From positions 1,134,527-1,198,526 of the forward strand of contig NC_057867.1 in NCBI RefSeq assembly GCF_019393635.1: 64,000 nt of DNA, read 5' to 3'. The translations under genes and the position numbers were made by a program. The DNA is from Dromiciops gliroides. Taxonomy: Eukaryota > Chordata > Mammalia > Microbiotheria > Microbiotheriidae. Below the pieces are notes generated by a model. The model searched no databases and had not been told where the DNA came from. It saw only the letters and a list, made by a program, of their open reading frames with translations. This document shows, one piece after another, positions 11,090 to 22,620 of the stretch (position 1 is the stretch's first letter; every line of letters begins with the position of its first letter).

Positions 11090-12300
11090 GATTTTTCTGT
11101 AATGAATCTCTTACTGTTTCCAATGTGAAACTACAGTCAGTATTTGTTATCTAGGATATGTGATCCTTGAGAGCTGAATCCACCAGAAGCTCTGATTATT
11201 GGAACTTGCTATTTAAGACCTTATGGGACTATAACTGATATTATTGAGTCTGACTCCAGGTGAGACCATCAAGGAATGCTATTGAGCCAATGAATTGATG
11301 TTGCCAGTAACCTCAAGGGTAAACCCCATGAAGTGCAGATAGAGTTCTCATGGGAAAGGGTGGGAGAACAACTCTTGCCATGGGGCAGAGTAGGATTCTC
11401 CTGACTTAATTTCCTCAATATGATATTTCCTCTTGAATGGAAAACATCCTGCCTGGCTGATTTTAAGCATGGCTCAATGCAATTGGCTGTCTACATATCT
11501 TTTGCCTGGAATTGACATGAAATTAGGGAAGCATTATTCCCTCATATATATTCCCTCAATAATTATGTCCCTATTATTCTTTTTTTTTTTTTTTAGTGAG
11601 GCAAGTGAGGTTAAGTGACTTGCCCAGGGTCACACAGCTAGTAAGTGTTAAGTGTCTGATGTCAGATTTGAACTCAGGTCCTCCTGACTCCAGGGCCGCT
11701 GCTCTATCCACTGCGCCACCTAGCTGCCCCTCCCTATTATTCTTTTATAGCAGATTTCCATAATCATGTTAGGTGATCAGTATGAATACAATATTAATTC
11801 TTTATCTAATATTGGAGCATATCTGAGTTACTATAATAAGATGCAGGTATAAGATTTGAGCTATTTGGCCTAGAATTGTAGTCCTTTTTATATTCCAAAC
11901 AAGGTATTTACCCTTGTCCTCTGTTACTAGTTATATATATATTTCTGTGTAAGTTAAGGTCCTTTAATTTCTCACAATGGCATGGAGATAATTAGGCAAA
12001 TGATGCAAAGATCTATGAAACCAGGATTTGATTCTCTTATTTAGTGAATATCATAACTGTCTCAGTTTGGTTAAGGAAAGGAATATCACTATTAGTATCT
12101 TAGAAGAAGAATGGATTGTGGTTTAATCTTGTAAATGCCTTAAAGAGACATCAACTTCTGTTAGGGGTTATTCATTTGAACATGGCTAAAAGTTGAAAAT
12201 GTTTTATTATAAATAACTTACTTGATATATACTGTTTTAAAGTTGATTACTCAATTTATTTATACATCCCATCCCAAAATCTTTTGTTAAAATTGAAGCT
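11090..12300. repeat. Old AT-rich repeat, copy B of a diverged direct pair
   Basis: Counterpart of 9830-10926, interrupted by the reverse SINE at 11584-11730. Shared landmarks include TATAGCAGATTTCC (here) with CATAGCAAATTTCT (copy A) and TGTTTTATTATAAATA with TGTTTTACCATAGGAT. Confidence 0.55.
11584..11730 (-). repeat. WSINE1-like SINE with 16-bp TSD
   Basis: Reverse copy. TSD TCCCTATTATTCTTTT at 11568-11583 and 11731-11746. Confidence 0.95.
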
Positions 12301-12360
12301 GGAAACTTCTAAATGAATTCATTTTTGCATTAGAGTCCATCTTTTGTAAAAAACTGTTCT

Positions 12361-12506
12361 GGGGGCAGCTAGATGGCGCAGCGGATAGAGCACCAGCCCT
12401 GGAGTCAGGAGTACCTGAGTTCAAATCTGGCCTCAGACACTTAACACTTACTAGCTGTGTGACCCTGGGCAAGTCACTTAACCCCAACTGCCTCACTTAA
12501 AAAACA
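12361..12506 (+). repeat. WSINE1-like SINE
   Basis: Full-length copy with tail AAAAAACAAAAAACAAAAAC. Confidence 0.92.
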
Positions 12507-13125
12507 AAAAACAAAAACTGATCTGCTATGTCCAAAGGGCTATAAAACTGAGCATATTCTTTGACCCAGCAATACCACTACTGGATCCCAAAGAGATCAT
12601 AACAATGGGAAAAGGACCCACATGTACAAAAATATAGATAGCAGCTGTTTTTGTGTTGGAATTGGAAAGAACTGGAAATTGAGGGGATGCCCATCAATTG
12701 GGGAATGGCTGGACAAGTTGTGGTATATGAACGGAATGGAATACTATTGTGCTGTAAGAAATGATAAGCAGGAGGAGTTCAGAGAAACCTGGAAAGACTT
12801 ACACGAATTGATGATGAGGCTGGATTTGAACTCAGGTTCTCCTGAATCCAGGGCCAGTGATTTATCCACTGGGCCACCTAGCTGGCCCCTTCCCTTTTGT
12901 TCTGATTCTTCTTTTACAACATGACTAATGTGGAAATGTTTAACATGTTACATATATAACCTATATCAGATTGGTTGCTGTCTTGGAGAGGAGGGAGGGA
13001 AGGGAAGGAGGGAGGGAAGGGAAGGAGGGAGAAAAATTTGGAATTCAAAGTCTTACAAAAATGAATGTTGAAAACTATCTTTACATGTAAATAGAAAAAA
13101 ATAAAATACTATTAAGATTGAGAAA
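12507..13125 (+). repeat. Marsupial L1 3'-end fragment, interrupted by a partial SINE
   Basis: CATATTCTTTGACCCAGCAA, then ATGCCCATCAATTGGGGAAT and a GAATGGAATACTATTGTGCT run. After the partial SINE at about 12816-12890 come AACATGACTAATGTGGAAAT and TTGAAAACTATCTTTACATG. A G/A-rich simple segment (12990-13035) belongs to the L1 3' UTR. Confidence 0.82.
12816..12890 (-). repeat. Partial WSINE1-like SINE
   Basis: Only the head half is present (CTGGATTTGAACTCAGGTTC to CCACCTAGCTGGCCCC). It lies inside the L1 fragment. Confidence 0.85.
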
Positions 13126-13207
13126 AAATAAAAGATGACTTGGGGGAAAAGGAAAGGGATTTGGAAATGAAGATGTTATATAAGCAAAAGATATCCTTAA
13201 ATTTTTT

Positions 13208-13355
13208 TTTAAATTTTTTTAATGAGCCAATTGGGGTTAAGTGACTTGCCTAAGGTCACACAGCTAGTAAGTGTCAAGCATCTGAGGCCGGATTTGAACT
13301 CAGGTACTTCTGACTCCAGGGCCGGTGCTCTATCTACTGCGCCACCTAGCTGCCC
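13208..13355 (-). repeat. WSINE1-like SINE
   Basis: Reverse copy with flanking CCTTAAATTTTTT on both sides (about 13195 and 13356). Confidence 0.92.
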
Positions 13356-13524
13356 CCTTAAATTTTTTAATTAAATAAAAGCAATTAAAAAAATAACTGG
13401 GGGGAAAAGTGTTCTGTTATTAATTTCTTAGTGGAATCTCATCCTCCTAATGGGGGAATGAATAATGCTAAATATAAAAATTGGGTTCTAACTTTCTGTT
13501 TTTATCTGAGTTTCATATATACAT

Positions 13525-13525
<1 letters not shown>

Positions 13526-13572
<47 letters not shown>
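13526..13572. repeat. (GT)n microsatellite
   Basis: About 22 uninterrupted GT units. Confidence 0.97.
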
Positions 13573-13635
13573 CTCAACATGACAACTGGCCAACCTATAA
13601 ATAGAAATTTTCTGGTCTAAAAATTTCCAAATTTG

Positions 13636-13788
13636 GGGCAGCTAGGTGGCGCAGTGGATAGAGCACCGGCCCTGAAGTCAGGAGGACCTGGGTTCAAATC
13701 CAGCCTCAGACACTTAACACTTACTAGCTGTGTGACCCTAAGCAAGTCACTTAACCCCAATTGCCTCACCCCCCCCAAAAAAAACCCC
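13636..13788 (+). repeat. WSINE1-like SINE with 10-bp TSD
   Basis: TSD TCCAAATTTG at 13626-13635 and 13789-13798. Confidence 0.94.
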
Positions 13789-13799
13789 TCCAAATTTGA

Positions 13800-14178
13800 T
13801 TCTCCAATAATAGAAACATAAGGTTTGAGCTAACTTTCATTATCTGATCTGGTTATTGGCAGAGAAGAACATTTCTACAGGTGACCTGAACCAAAGAAGA
13901 ATTGCTCTGAGACCATCAGATGTTTCCAAAGAGTCAGAGGGATGAGATTTCTATTTTACTGTTGTACTTTTTTCCCTTTGTCCCTTTTATCTATAAGGTC
14001 TACTTATCAAAGGGGATTACACCCTCTGGTTCTGTCAAGTTGTGTCCATCTTCCCCATTTTCCCCTCACATTGTCTCCCCTCATAAGCCCCAAAGCTAGA
14101 AACACTTGATAAAGTGTTTGTCATATCAGTTACTGATTCGTTGAGGAGGCTTGTGACTCTCTCATTTTTTGTTTTGTT
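13800..14178. other. Intergenic, no gene seen
   Basis: No exon or clear repeat identified. Confidence 0.45.
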
Positions 14179-14255
14179 TTTTTAACACACAATGTTGTTG
14201 ATACAATGTTCTCCTGGTTCTGCTCATCTCACTCAGCATCACCTTTCCTCATTTT
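14179..14255 (-). repeat. Short L1 3'-end fragment
   Basis: ACAATGTTCTCCTGGTTCTG and CTCATCTCACTCAGCATCAC are the complement of the L1 3' region. Confidence 0.7.
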
Positions 14256-14401
14256 TTTTTGGGCGGGGCAATGGGGGTTAAGTGACTTGCCCAGGGTCAC
14301 ACAGCTAGTAAGTGTCAATTGTCTGAGGCTGGATTTGAACTCAGGTCCTCCTGAATCCAGGGCCACTATCTATCTATCCACTGTGCCACCTAAGTGCCCC
14401 C
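14256..14401 (-). repeat. WSINE1-like SINE with 16-bp TSD
   Basis: TSD CACCTTTCCTCATTTT at 14240-14255 and 14402-14417. Confidence 0.94.
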
Positions 14402-14419
14402 CACCTTTCCTCATTTTCA

Positions 14420-15090
14420 AGAAGGGTTTGTAAGTAACATCACTGCCTCTACTTATTTTTTTTTTTAAAAGGCATTCAGAGCCAGGCCTCTTTGTAATCA
14501 GGGCTCAGGAGGTTGTGAGCTCTTTTCACAAATGGAGCATGTCTCCTTCAAACCTCTGGATTTGTTTTATTTTGCACACTGGTTCATAGATCAGCACTTT
14601 TGAAACCTGGCACCAAAAAGGCACACTGATACCCCGTACAAGATCTGTTAGAAATGCTGCAGTGCAGATAGGCAAAACTTAGCCAATCCCTCTCATGAGG
14701 GGGAAATTAGGAGCAGGAAAACTACATGAGCCTACATGATCCAGGGCTACTGACACAATTATCGATGAAATAAAAGTAAAAGAAAATAATGAAAAAGTCT
14801 TTACAGGAAACTCTTCAGAAAAGATATGTTCATTGGCAAATCAGAAAAGAGCAATTTAATAAACCAAACACATCATTTTAAAATAGCAATCTTAAAAACT
14901 GGAAAAAGAAATAGATAGAATGGAAAACCAAAAATGACAGATATGATAAACCTAAGAATGAACCAAATGAGGTATTTTTCCTTCATAAGAGTATCATAAC
15001 CCACAAACCTTAGCTAACCTGTTCAAAGGTGATGTAAAGATGAGGTGAGGGAGAGGGAAGGAGAGAATTAGAAAATGATCCAAATTTTTT
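14420..15090. other. Intergenic, no gene seen
   Basis: About 670 bases without a recognisable exon. The A-rich part (14760-15060) may be decayed repeat. Confidence 0.45.
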
Positions 15091-15091
15091 T

Positions 15092-15456
15092 AAAAAAATG
15101 AGCATGTTAGGAGGAGTTCAGAGAAACCTGGAGGGTCTTACATGAGCTGATGCTGAGTGAGATGAGCAGAACCAGAAGAACATTGTACACAGTATCATCG
15201 ACACTGAGTGTTGACCTACTGTGATGGACTAGATTCTTCTCACCAATGCAATGGTACAGAAGAGTTCCAGGGAACTCATGAGAGAAGGGATCTCCAAATC
15301 CAAGAAAAAAAAAAAAAGAACTGCAGAGTATAGATGCTGATTGAACCATACTATTTCTTTTGGTTTTGGTGCTGTTGTTTTTCTATTTTGAGGTTTTTCC
15401 TCATTGCTCTGATTTTTCTCTTATAACATGACTAATGCAGAAATATGTTTAATGTT

Positions 15457-15508
<52 letters not shown>

Positions 15509-15640
15509 AAACCTATATCAGATTACCTACTGTCTAGGGAAGGGGGGAGGGAGAAAAATCTGAAACCGGAAAGCTTGTATAAACAAAAGTTGAGAACTAT
15601 CTTTACATGTAACGGGAAAAAAATAAAATACTTTATTTAA
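15092..15640 (+). repeat. Marsupial L1 3'-end fragment with internal (TG)n
   Basis: GAGTGAGATGAGCAGAACCA, then AACATGACTAATGCAGAAAT, a TG/TA microsatellite at 15459-15508, AACCTATATCAGATTACCTA and an ACTATCTTTACATGTAA end with A-rich tail. Confidence 0.8.
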
Positions 15641-15654
15641 AAAAATGAGCATTT

Positions 15655-15810
15655 TGGAATAGCTAGGTGGCAGAGTGGATAAAACACTGGCCCTGATTTC
15701 AGGAGGACCTGAGTTCAAATCTGGCCTCAGACACTTGGCACTTACTAGCTGTGTGACCCTGGGCGAGTAAGTCACTTAACCCCAACTGCCACACCGCCCC
15801 CCCCCCAAAA
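15655..15810 (+). repeat. WSINE1-like SINE
   Basis: Diverged copy (head AATAGCTAGGTGGCAGAGTG) with a C-rich then A-rich tail. Confidence 0.88.
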
Positions 15811-15829
15811 GAAATGAGTATGTGCATTT

Positions 15830-16580
15830 CCTCTGTAGTACATCTCCAGCTGCTTCTTGGACATCTTGAACTGGATGTTCCCTAAACATTCCAAACAGAA
15901 CTATTCAGCTTTCCCTTCAAAGTCTAGTCCCTTCCACCTTTCTTATTACTGTAATGCTCATCACCATCCTTAAAGCCACTGAAGCTCACAAGCTTCAACT
16001 CTTCATTCTCACTCAGCCCCCATAGCCAATCTGTTGTCAAGGCCTATCAATTTAACCTTCACAAAAATCTCTCCTATATGTCCTCTTTTCTCTTCTGATA
16101 GTCACAACCCTCCCATTAGCCAAATAACAGGTCATCGTACAAGCCTCTCCCCACTCCATTCAGTGGCTCCCTATGACCTCCAGGATCAAATATAAATTCC
16201 TCTGGCATTCAGGCCTCTTCATAGCCTGGCTATTTTCTACCTTTTCCTCGTTCTTATGAGGTTTCCCCCACCACACTATTCTGTGATCCATCTCTATGCC
16301 TTTGCACAGACATGCCTGAAATGCTGTCATCTCTCACTTCCATGTCCTTCAAGACTCAGTTCCATTGCTCCTCCACTGTTCAGGCCTTACCCTTTCAGAT
16401 CACCTTTATCTACTTGGTTATACACACTTACACCCCCCCACACACACCCCCACACCCCTGGTGTTTGCTTGTTGTCTCTCCCAATAGACTGGCAGCTTTT
16501 TGAGGAAAGGGACCCTATCTTTTGTGTTTCTGTTTATCCCCAGTGCCTGGTAGAGAGCAGATGCTTAATGAATTAGTGCC
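15830..16580 (+). repeat. LINE L2 3' end
   Basis: Typical L2 order: TTCTTGGACATCTTGAACTG, ...CATTCAGTGGCTCCCTATGA, TTCAAGACTCAGTTCCATTG, AATAGACTGGCAGCTTTTTG, then CCCCAGTGCCTGGTAGAGAG and a GCTTAATGAAT end. Predicted peptides here are L2 by-products. Confidence 0.8.
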
Positions 16581-16584
16581 GACG

Positions 16585-17148
16585 ACCTCTCTTCAGAATG
16601 GGTGGCTTTGGACTCAGAGGAGGGAGGGGCTCCTCCCCAGCCTGCTGCTGGTGGCACATGGCTTCTTTGCCCCTAAGCAGCTCTGACAGAGCTATTTTCA
16701 GGCTTACCAGCTACTTTGTGTCCGGGAGGCAGGAGGGGAGGCTTTGATAACCAGCCGCTAGCAGTTCAGCCACATTGCAAAGCTTTTGTTCTTTTCTTGT
16801 TTTATGTCCTATCCTTGCAGGGATTGGGAGTTATTGTTTCACGTTGTGAGTTACTGTTTCATGTGTCAAGTCTTGGTCAATGCATGCTTATGAATTTTAA
16901 GTGTCCTTTTTGTAGTAGACAAAATAAGTAGCTGTCCTGCACCTGGAAAACAAAATGAAAAAGGTGAATTCACAAGCAAGAGAAAATAATATTATCAGTA
17001 CCTATTTTTGCAGAACTCAATGTTCACAAAATCAAGAATTTAAAGGAAATGGATTACTCCCAAAAATGTACATTAACCAAGTTATCAGGAAAAGAAGGAA
17101 AGATCTTAAAGCTTGATCTCAATCTCAGATGTTGAAATTAAACAAATA
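16585..17148. other. Intergenic, no gene seen
   Basis: No exon pair with splice sites and no clear repeat. Confidence 0.45.
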
Positions 17149-17272
17149 AAAGCACTGGCCCTGGATTCAGGAGGACCTGAGTTCAAATTCGACATCAGAC
17201 ACTTAACACTTACTAGCTGTATGACCCTGGGCAAGTCACTTAACCCTCACTGCCCTGCAAAAAAAAAAAAAA
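17149..17272 (+). repeat. 5'-truncated WSINE1-like SINE
   Basis: Starts within the head (AAAGCACTGGCCCTGGATTC) and runs to an A tail. Confidence 0.88.
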
Positions 17273-17279
17273 TCAAAAC

Positions 17280-18180
17280 ACATTCTTCTCTAAGATAGGG
17301 GTCAGCTTCCCTTTTACCTGGCAGTGACAGAAACATAAACAGAGTAAGGCCACAACAAAACTTGTCCCTTGTATATTTGGGGTAGCCAAGTGCCCATGTG
17401 AGAAGCAAGGGCAAGGGAATTCTTCCTCTGGTGACCCTTGGATTCAAAGGATCTCTGGCCCTACTCGGCAGGAGCCAACATGGAATTCCATTCTCTGCCA
17501 AGACCTCCTTCCATTAACCTTCCTGGTCAACAGGCTCCCTAGAGGCCTGGACGAGGGCCCTTCCCAGCTCCTAAAATAAGATAATCTTGAGATCATCCCT
17601 GGACTCCTTGCAACTCTGGGCCTCAGTTCTCTCCTATGTAGACTACATGGTGAACAAACTGAGAGATTCAACAAGCATTTACTAAATGCCTACATATAGT
17701 ATGCAAAGCCCTGAGGACACAAGACAAAGAGGAATCCTGGCTGTCAAAGAGCCTACATTCTATTGCTGGAATGGGGAGGAAGGGGTGTGGGTGGAAATTC
17801 AAATGTCCCCAAAGACAGTTAATATGAGAAAAACTGAACAAGGAGCTCTCATGGACAACTATTAGGGAAGACTTTTCAGAGGAGTTGGCAACTAGGTGAA
17901 ATCTTAAAGAAAAGATCTTGGAGAGCTAGATTTGCAAAAGAACCTTACAAAAATATGGGAATTGGCATATGTGAGTGCATGGAAAAGGTGGGTAATTCAG
18001 CATGTTGTTCATTTTGACTGGAATGTAGATTTCTAACAGGAAATAATATGAAATTAGGCTAGAAATGTGGGTGGGAGAGGCCTGAATGGGCAGGCTAAGG
18101 AACTCTGCTTTTTAACCTTTAGGTAATGAGGAGCCATTAAAAGCTTGTGATATGGAGAATAACATGGTCAGTCCTGTGTA
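17280..18180. other. Intergenic, old repeat remnants at most
   Basis: The stretch from 17650 has wording like old mammalian repeats (ACTAAATGCCTACATATAGT; ...GAGCCTACATTCTATTG). No supported exon. Confidence 0.4.
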
Positions 18181-18194
18181 TTAAGAATGAGTTT

Positions 18195-18339
18195 GGGGGC
18201 AGCTAGGTGGCACAGTGGATAAAGTACCGGCCCTGGATTCAGGAGTACCTGAGTTCAAATCCGGCCTCAGACACTTGACACTTAGTAGCTGTGTGACCCT
18301 GGGCAAGTCACTTAACCCCCATGGCCCTGGAAAAAAAAA
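18195..18339 (+). repeat. WSINE1-like SINE with 12-bp TSD
   Basis: TSD AAGAATGAGTTT at 18183-18194 and 18340-18351. Confidence 0.94.
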
Positions 18340-18351
18340 AAGAATGAGTTT

Positions 18352-18570
18352 AATATTTCTAGCAGCTCTTTTTGTGGTGGATAAGAATTGGAAATGAAAG
18401 GAATGCCCATCATTTGGGGAATGGCTGAACAAGATGTGGTATGTGGTGATGGAATATTATTGTGCTATAAAAAATGACAAGCAGCACGATTTCAGAAAGG
18501 CTTGGAAAGACTTGTATGAACTGATATATAATGAAGTGAGCAGAACCAGGAGAATGTTGTGACTTGATGA
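18352..18570 (+). repeat. L1 3'-end fragment
   Basis: AATGCCCATCATTTGGGGAA, GATGGAATATTATTGTGCTA and GAAGTGAGCAGAACCAGGAG follow the L1 order. Confidence 0.78.
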
Positions 18571-18969
18571 GCTCTAAGGTCCTTTGTAGCTTTAAATCTG
18601 TGATCCCATGAGAGATGTCCAGTAGGTCATTGGTGATGCTACAGAATAGGTCAGGAGAGAGATTCCATTTGGATGTAAAGATTTTGGAATCATCTGTGTA
18701 GGTATAATACATGAACCCATGGGACTTGCCTAACTTCCACCTTCCCTCTTTCTGGTGAAGATATCTTCCCAATTATCCAGCCTTGCAAGCTGAGTCATAC
18801 TTGCCTTTTCAATCTCTCTTAGTCCGGATAGAAAGCTAATCAATGGCCAAGTTTTATCAATGGTACCTCCAAAACATTTCTCCAATCCATCCCCTCTTCT
18901 TGACTCACAAGGCCACCACATTGGTGCAGGCCCTCATCCCTTCCCACCTGAAACATTTCGATAGCCGCC

Positions 18970-19120
18970 TTCTTTTTTTTTTCTTTTTTTTTTGGTGGGC
19001 AGTGAGGGTTAAGTGACTTGCCCAGGGTCACACAGCTAGTAAGTGTCTGAGGTTGGATTTGAACTCAGGTACTCCTGAATCCAAGGCTGGTGCTTTATCC
19101 ACTACGCCACCTAGCCGCCC
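18970..19120 (-). repeat. WSINE1-like SINE inside L2
   Basis: Reverse copy with T-rich left end. Confidence 0.92.
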
Positions 19121-19126
19121 CTTTTT

Positions 19127-19182
19127 AATCTTTTTTTTTTTTTTTGGTGGGCAGTGAGGGTTAAGTGACTTGCCCAGGGTCA
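19127..19182 (-). repeat. Tail-only SINE fragment
   Basis: Repeats only the T-run and GGTGGGCAGTGAGGGTTAAG to CTTGCCCAGGGTCA of the neighbouring SINE, then returns to L2. It is either a second, 5'-truncated insertion or a partial duplication of the first. Confidence 0.85.
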
Positions 19183-19444
19183 ATAGCCTTCTAACTAGTC
19201 TCCCTGCAGCTAGCCTCTGTTCCCTCTCATCCTCACCCTCCAGTGGCCAACTGGATATTGCCAAAATAGAGGTCTTGTTGAGTTATTCTTCCACTTAGGG
19301 AGTTCCAATAGCTTCCTACTGCCTCTAGGCCAAAATCTGATCTCTCATGTTTGACATATCAAACCCTGCATGGAACCCTGCTTCCAACCTATCTCTTCAG
19401 TAGGGGAAGGAGAAGGGAATGTTTCTATAGTGTCTACTATGTAC

Positions 19445-19650
19445 CAGGTACTTTGCTAAGTGCTTTACAAATATGATCTCATTTGGTTCTACCAATCACC
19501 CTGGGAAGTAGGTGCTATTATCCCCAATTGACAGTTGAGGAAACTGAGGCAAACAGAAGTGAAGTGACTTGCTCAGGCTCACACAGCTAGTGTCTGATGA
19601 TGGATTTGAACTCAAGTCTTCTTGACTCCAGGCCCAGCTCTCCATGGCGC
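19445..19650 (-). repeat. MIR-related SINE
   Basis: CTATGTACCAGGTACTTTGC, AACTGAGGCAAACAGAAGTG and CACACAGCTAGTGTCTGATG give a reverse MIR-like order. Confidence 0.7.
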
Positions 19651-19841
19651 CCCTAGCTGCCTTATATCTCCTTGCTACTCCCTATCATTCACTCTGTGCT
19701 CAGGCCAAATTGGCCTAACTCACTAGTCCCCATAAATATTTGTGTACCATTTCCAAACCTTTGCATAGGGTACCCCATATGCCCATCTCCCTCCTCACCT
19801 CTGCCTAGTGGAATCCCTAGTTTCTTTTAAAATACAGCATA

Positions 19842-20020
19842 GGGGGCAGCTAGGTGGCACAGTGGATAAAGCACCAGCCCTGGATTCAGGAGGACCTGAG
19901 TTCAAATCTGGCCTCAGACACTTGACACTTACTAGCTTACACAGACCCTGGGCAAGTCACTTAACCCTCATTGCCCCACCAAAAAAACCCCCAAAACAAC
20001 AACAACAAAAACAAAAAACA
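19842..20020 (+). repeat. WSINE1-like SINE inside L2
   Basis: Full-length copy with a long AACAACAACAAAAACAAAAA tail and imperfect flanking AAATACAGCATA / AAACATAGTATA. Confidence 0.9.
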
Positions 20021-20204
20021 TAGTATAGGTGATACCTGTTCACAGGAAACCTTTCCTCACCCTGGCTCTCTGAAATAGCTTTGTATCAATCAGTGTGCAT
20101 TCTGGGCCTCCTTATGTGCCCTCGCCCCCAAGAGGAGGGACTGTCTCGGGTTTGTCTTTGTGCCCCCAGTGCCTCTCAACCACTGCTTATTGATTCCGAT
20201 TGGG

Positions 20205-20880
20205 AAAACATGTAGAAGAGAAAGAAAGAGAGGGTGGGGTGGGGTCAAAGGTCATACTGATGAGGCCTAAAGGAGAAGATGAAGAGAATGCAAAGGAGAC
20301 CAAGAAGGGACAGTCAGACAGGTGGGAGGAAAACCAGGAGAGACCAGGGTCACCATAAGCAAGGAAGGAGAAATTGTACAGGAAGTCAAAAGGGTAAGGC
20401 AGTACAGAGAAATCAAGACTGAGGACAGAGAAAATGGCATTCACGATTGCTATAGAAAGATCATTGGTGACTGGGAGAAAGTTTTGTTGAGTGGTGGGGA
20501 CAGAAGCCAGACTACGAATAGTTAAAACATGAATCAGAGGTGAGAGAGTAGAGCTAGTAAGTTAAGCTGTTCTTGTCAGAAGTATGACCTTAAAGGAGAC
20601 CACAGGCTAAGAAATCAAGCCTGGCAGGAATCAGTAGATATGGAAAAGTTCAAAATTAGGGAGAAAGGGGATAATTGAGGGAACAAGGTTTCCCAGGAGG
20701 TAGGAAGATAATAAATGGAGGGGACAGGTAGAAAGATGGTCTGAGTTAATTTGAAAGAGACACCCCTCCCTCAGACACTGGAACAAAAGAGGAGAGAGTA
20801 GGGGATGATGTGGAAGGGTTTCAAAGTAAAGTGGGGAACCTGGAGTCAACAAAGGAGGATAGGGGGCACTGAGCAATCTG
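20205..20880. other. Intergenic, purine-rich, no gene seen
   Basis: GA-rich unique-looking sequence without supported exons. Short open frames on both strands follow from composition. Confidence 0.45.
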
Positions 20881-20884
20881 TCAC

Positions 20885-21490
20885 TTGAACCTCTCCAGTC
20901 TCCCTTTTCCAACTGCCTACTGGACATCTTGAACTGGCTTTCCCATAAACCTCTTCAACTCAATGTGTCCAAAACAGAGTCCATTCTTTCTCCCCAAACT
21001 CACTTCCCTATTACTATCAAGTGCACCAGCCTAGGTGTCATCCTCGCCTCTTCGTTCTGTCACCCCACAATCTATTGCCAAGGCCTGGCAAGTTTATCTT
21101 TACAGTTTCTCTCACATTGAAGTTCCCTACTTCAATTCATCTTTTATTTGACCACTGGGTTACCATGTCATTCTCCCAATTGAATAGACTTCAGGGGCTT
21201 CCTATCACTTCATGTATCTTCTGGTGTTTCAAACCCTTGGCCCTCTGGCTCTCTCCCACTTTGCCTTACTCGTCCACATATACTCAGCAAGGCAGTGACA
21301 CTCCATTCCCATTAATGCCAATGCTTCCTCTCAGTAATTATCTCGAATTTCTCGTCTATATAGATTGGCTTGATGTAGTTATTTGCATAGTCTTCCCATT
21401 AGACTGGGAACTCCTTGAAGTCAGGGCCTGTCTTCTGCCTTTCTACCCCAAGTACTTGGAACACAGCGGGGACTTGGTAAATACTTTCGA
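20885..21490 (+). repeat. LINE L2 3' end
   Basis: ACTGGACATCTTGAACTGGC, then CAATGTGTCCAAAACAGAGT, AGACTTCAGGGGCTTCCTAT and TTAGACTGGGAACTCCTTGA follow the L2 3' order. A 162-codon open frame across it is not a host gene. Confidence 0.8.
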
Positions 21491-21829
21491 TCTTTTCCTG
21501 TTTGCCTAGGTTTAGGTTGGGAGCATTCTGCCAACTTGAACTGTGGCTAAATTGGTTTGCTCCTTTTAATCTCTGGATCCTTCTGGCACTGGTTTGAATC
21601 TTTGCCTTTGCAAAGAGTAAAACCCATTTGGTTTGTTGATTATTGGGGAGAGGGTGGAAATGTAGCACGCCTACATCTGGTACTCTTAAAACCAAAGTTA
21701 ATAAACATTTTAAAAAAGAAAAGAGCAATCGTGGGCCAAGAGAGCCAAGGATGGCGAGCCAGCTCCACTGGTATGCAACCAGTGGCCCCTGGTGGCCTAG
21801 AGCGCTAAGCGCAATAGGCTGTGGGGGAG

Positions 21830-22620
21830 GGGAGCAATGGCCTCCACAAGGGCGGGCTGGCGGGCGGAGGGGCAGCTGGAATTTTCCATCCAGATCTGCG
21901 CATGCCTATGGCGCCAGCCCGCCAGCCCGCCCTGGGCTCAGTAACGTCATCAGAGCCTACGTCAGTCCTGATCGGGTTGGGTCTGCCGCAGTGGGCAGTG
22001 AGTTCTCCGTGCAGCAGGTCGCTGGGTGGTAGGCTGCGGAGTTCCACGATGCGGCACAGGCCACGCACCCCCCCCCCCCCCACTTACCTGCCCTGGCCTC
22101 CACAGCAGCGATCCCGCCTCTAGAGGCCGGTAGCACTGGGAGATCGGGTCACCGATGATCCGCCGCCGCCGCCACGGTCCCGCGGTCCGCCGCCGCCGCC
22201 ACCGCCATCCCTGCCCCCCCAGTCCCCTTCCTCCCCTCAGGGCCCTTGCCGCCCCCATTCGCCACCTACCCAGCCTGCTTGGGCCATCCTTGAGCCCACA
22301 GTGGCAGGGACAGATCCGCAATACCCGGCGAGGCGTGTCCGATCACAGGCCCGTCCTCCATGTGCCGAGCTCCGGTGGCCGCGCCTGTGGCAACGCTGCA
22401 CCGCCCGACTCTGCAGAGGACGAAGAAGGAGCCAGGTAGGAAGGAGGTGACCGGCCGGGGGGCTGGGGGGGTACCCGGAGCCACACCGGGAGGGAAGGGG
22501 GACCCCTGGCCAATAGGAGCGTGGAGAGGGCTACGCAGAGGCCTTTCCTGGCTAGTCGGGCTGAGCCGCAATCCGGCCCCGCCATACACTGCTCTTGGGG
22601 CAAGACAAGGCTCGAAAGGA
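21830..22620 (+). promoter_or_regulatory. CpG island, likely promoter and first exon of the 22155-31967 gene
   Basis: Sharp GC and CpG rise with a CCG triplet tract (22158-22205). It ends after a consensus splice donor CCAG/GTAGGAAGG at 22435/22436. Orientation is taken from that donor; the start site itself cannot be read. Confidence 0.75.
22155..22206. repeat. CCG/CGG triplet tract in first exon
   Basis: Two blocks of CGCCGCCGCCGCC-type triplets separated by ACGGTCCCGCGGTC. In the frame used above they encode Arg runs. Confidence 0.85.

Larger units (their letters stand above)
18775..20200 (+). repeat. LINE L2 fragment broken by SINE insertions
   Basis: L2 wording continues in order through 18775-18960 (ACCACATTGGTGCAGGCCCT), 19190-19440 (CAATAGCCTTCTAACTAGTC; CAATAGCTTCCTACTGCCTC), 19655-19840 (CATTTCCAAACCTTTGCATA) and 20035-20200 (GAGGAGGGACTGTCTCGGGT; GTGCCCCCAGTGCCTCTCAA). 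SINEs fill the gaps. Confidence 0.75.

Noticed and set aside
21021-21509. 162-codon plus-strand frame
   Set aside because: It lies within an L2 3' end and has no coding features.
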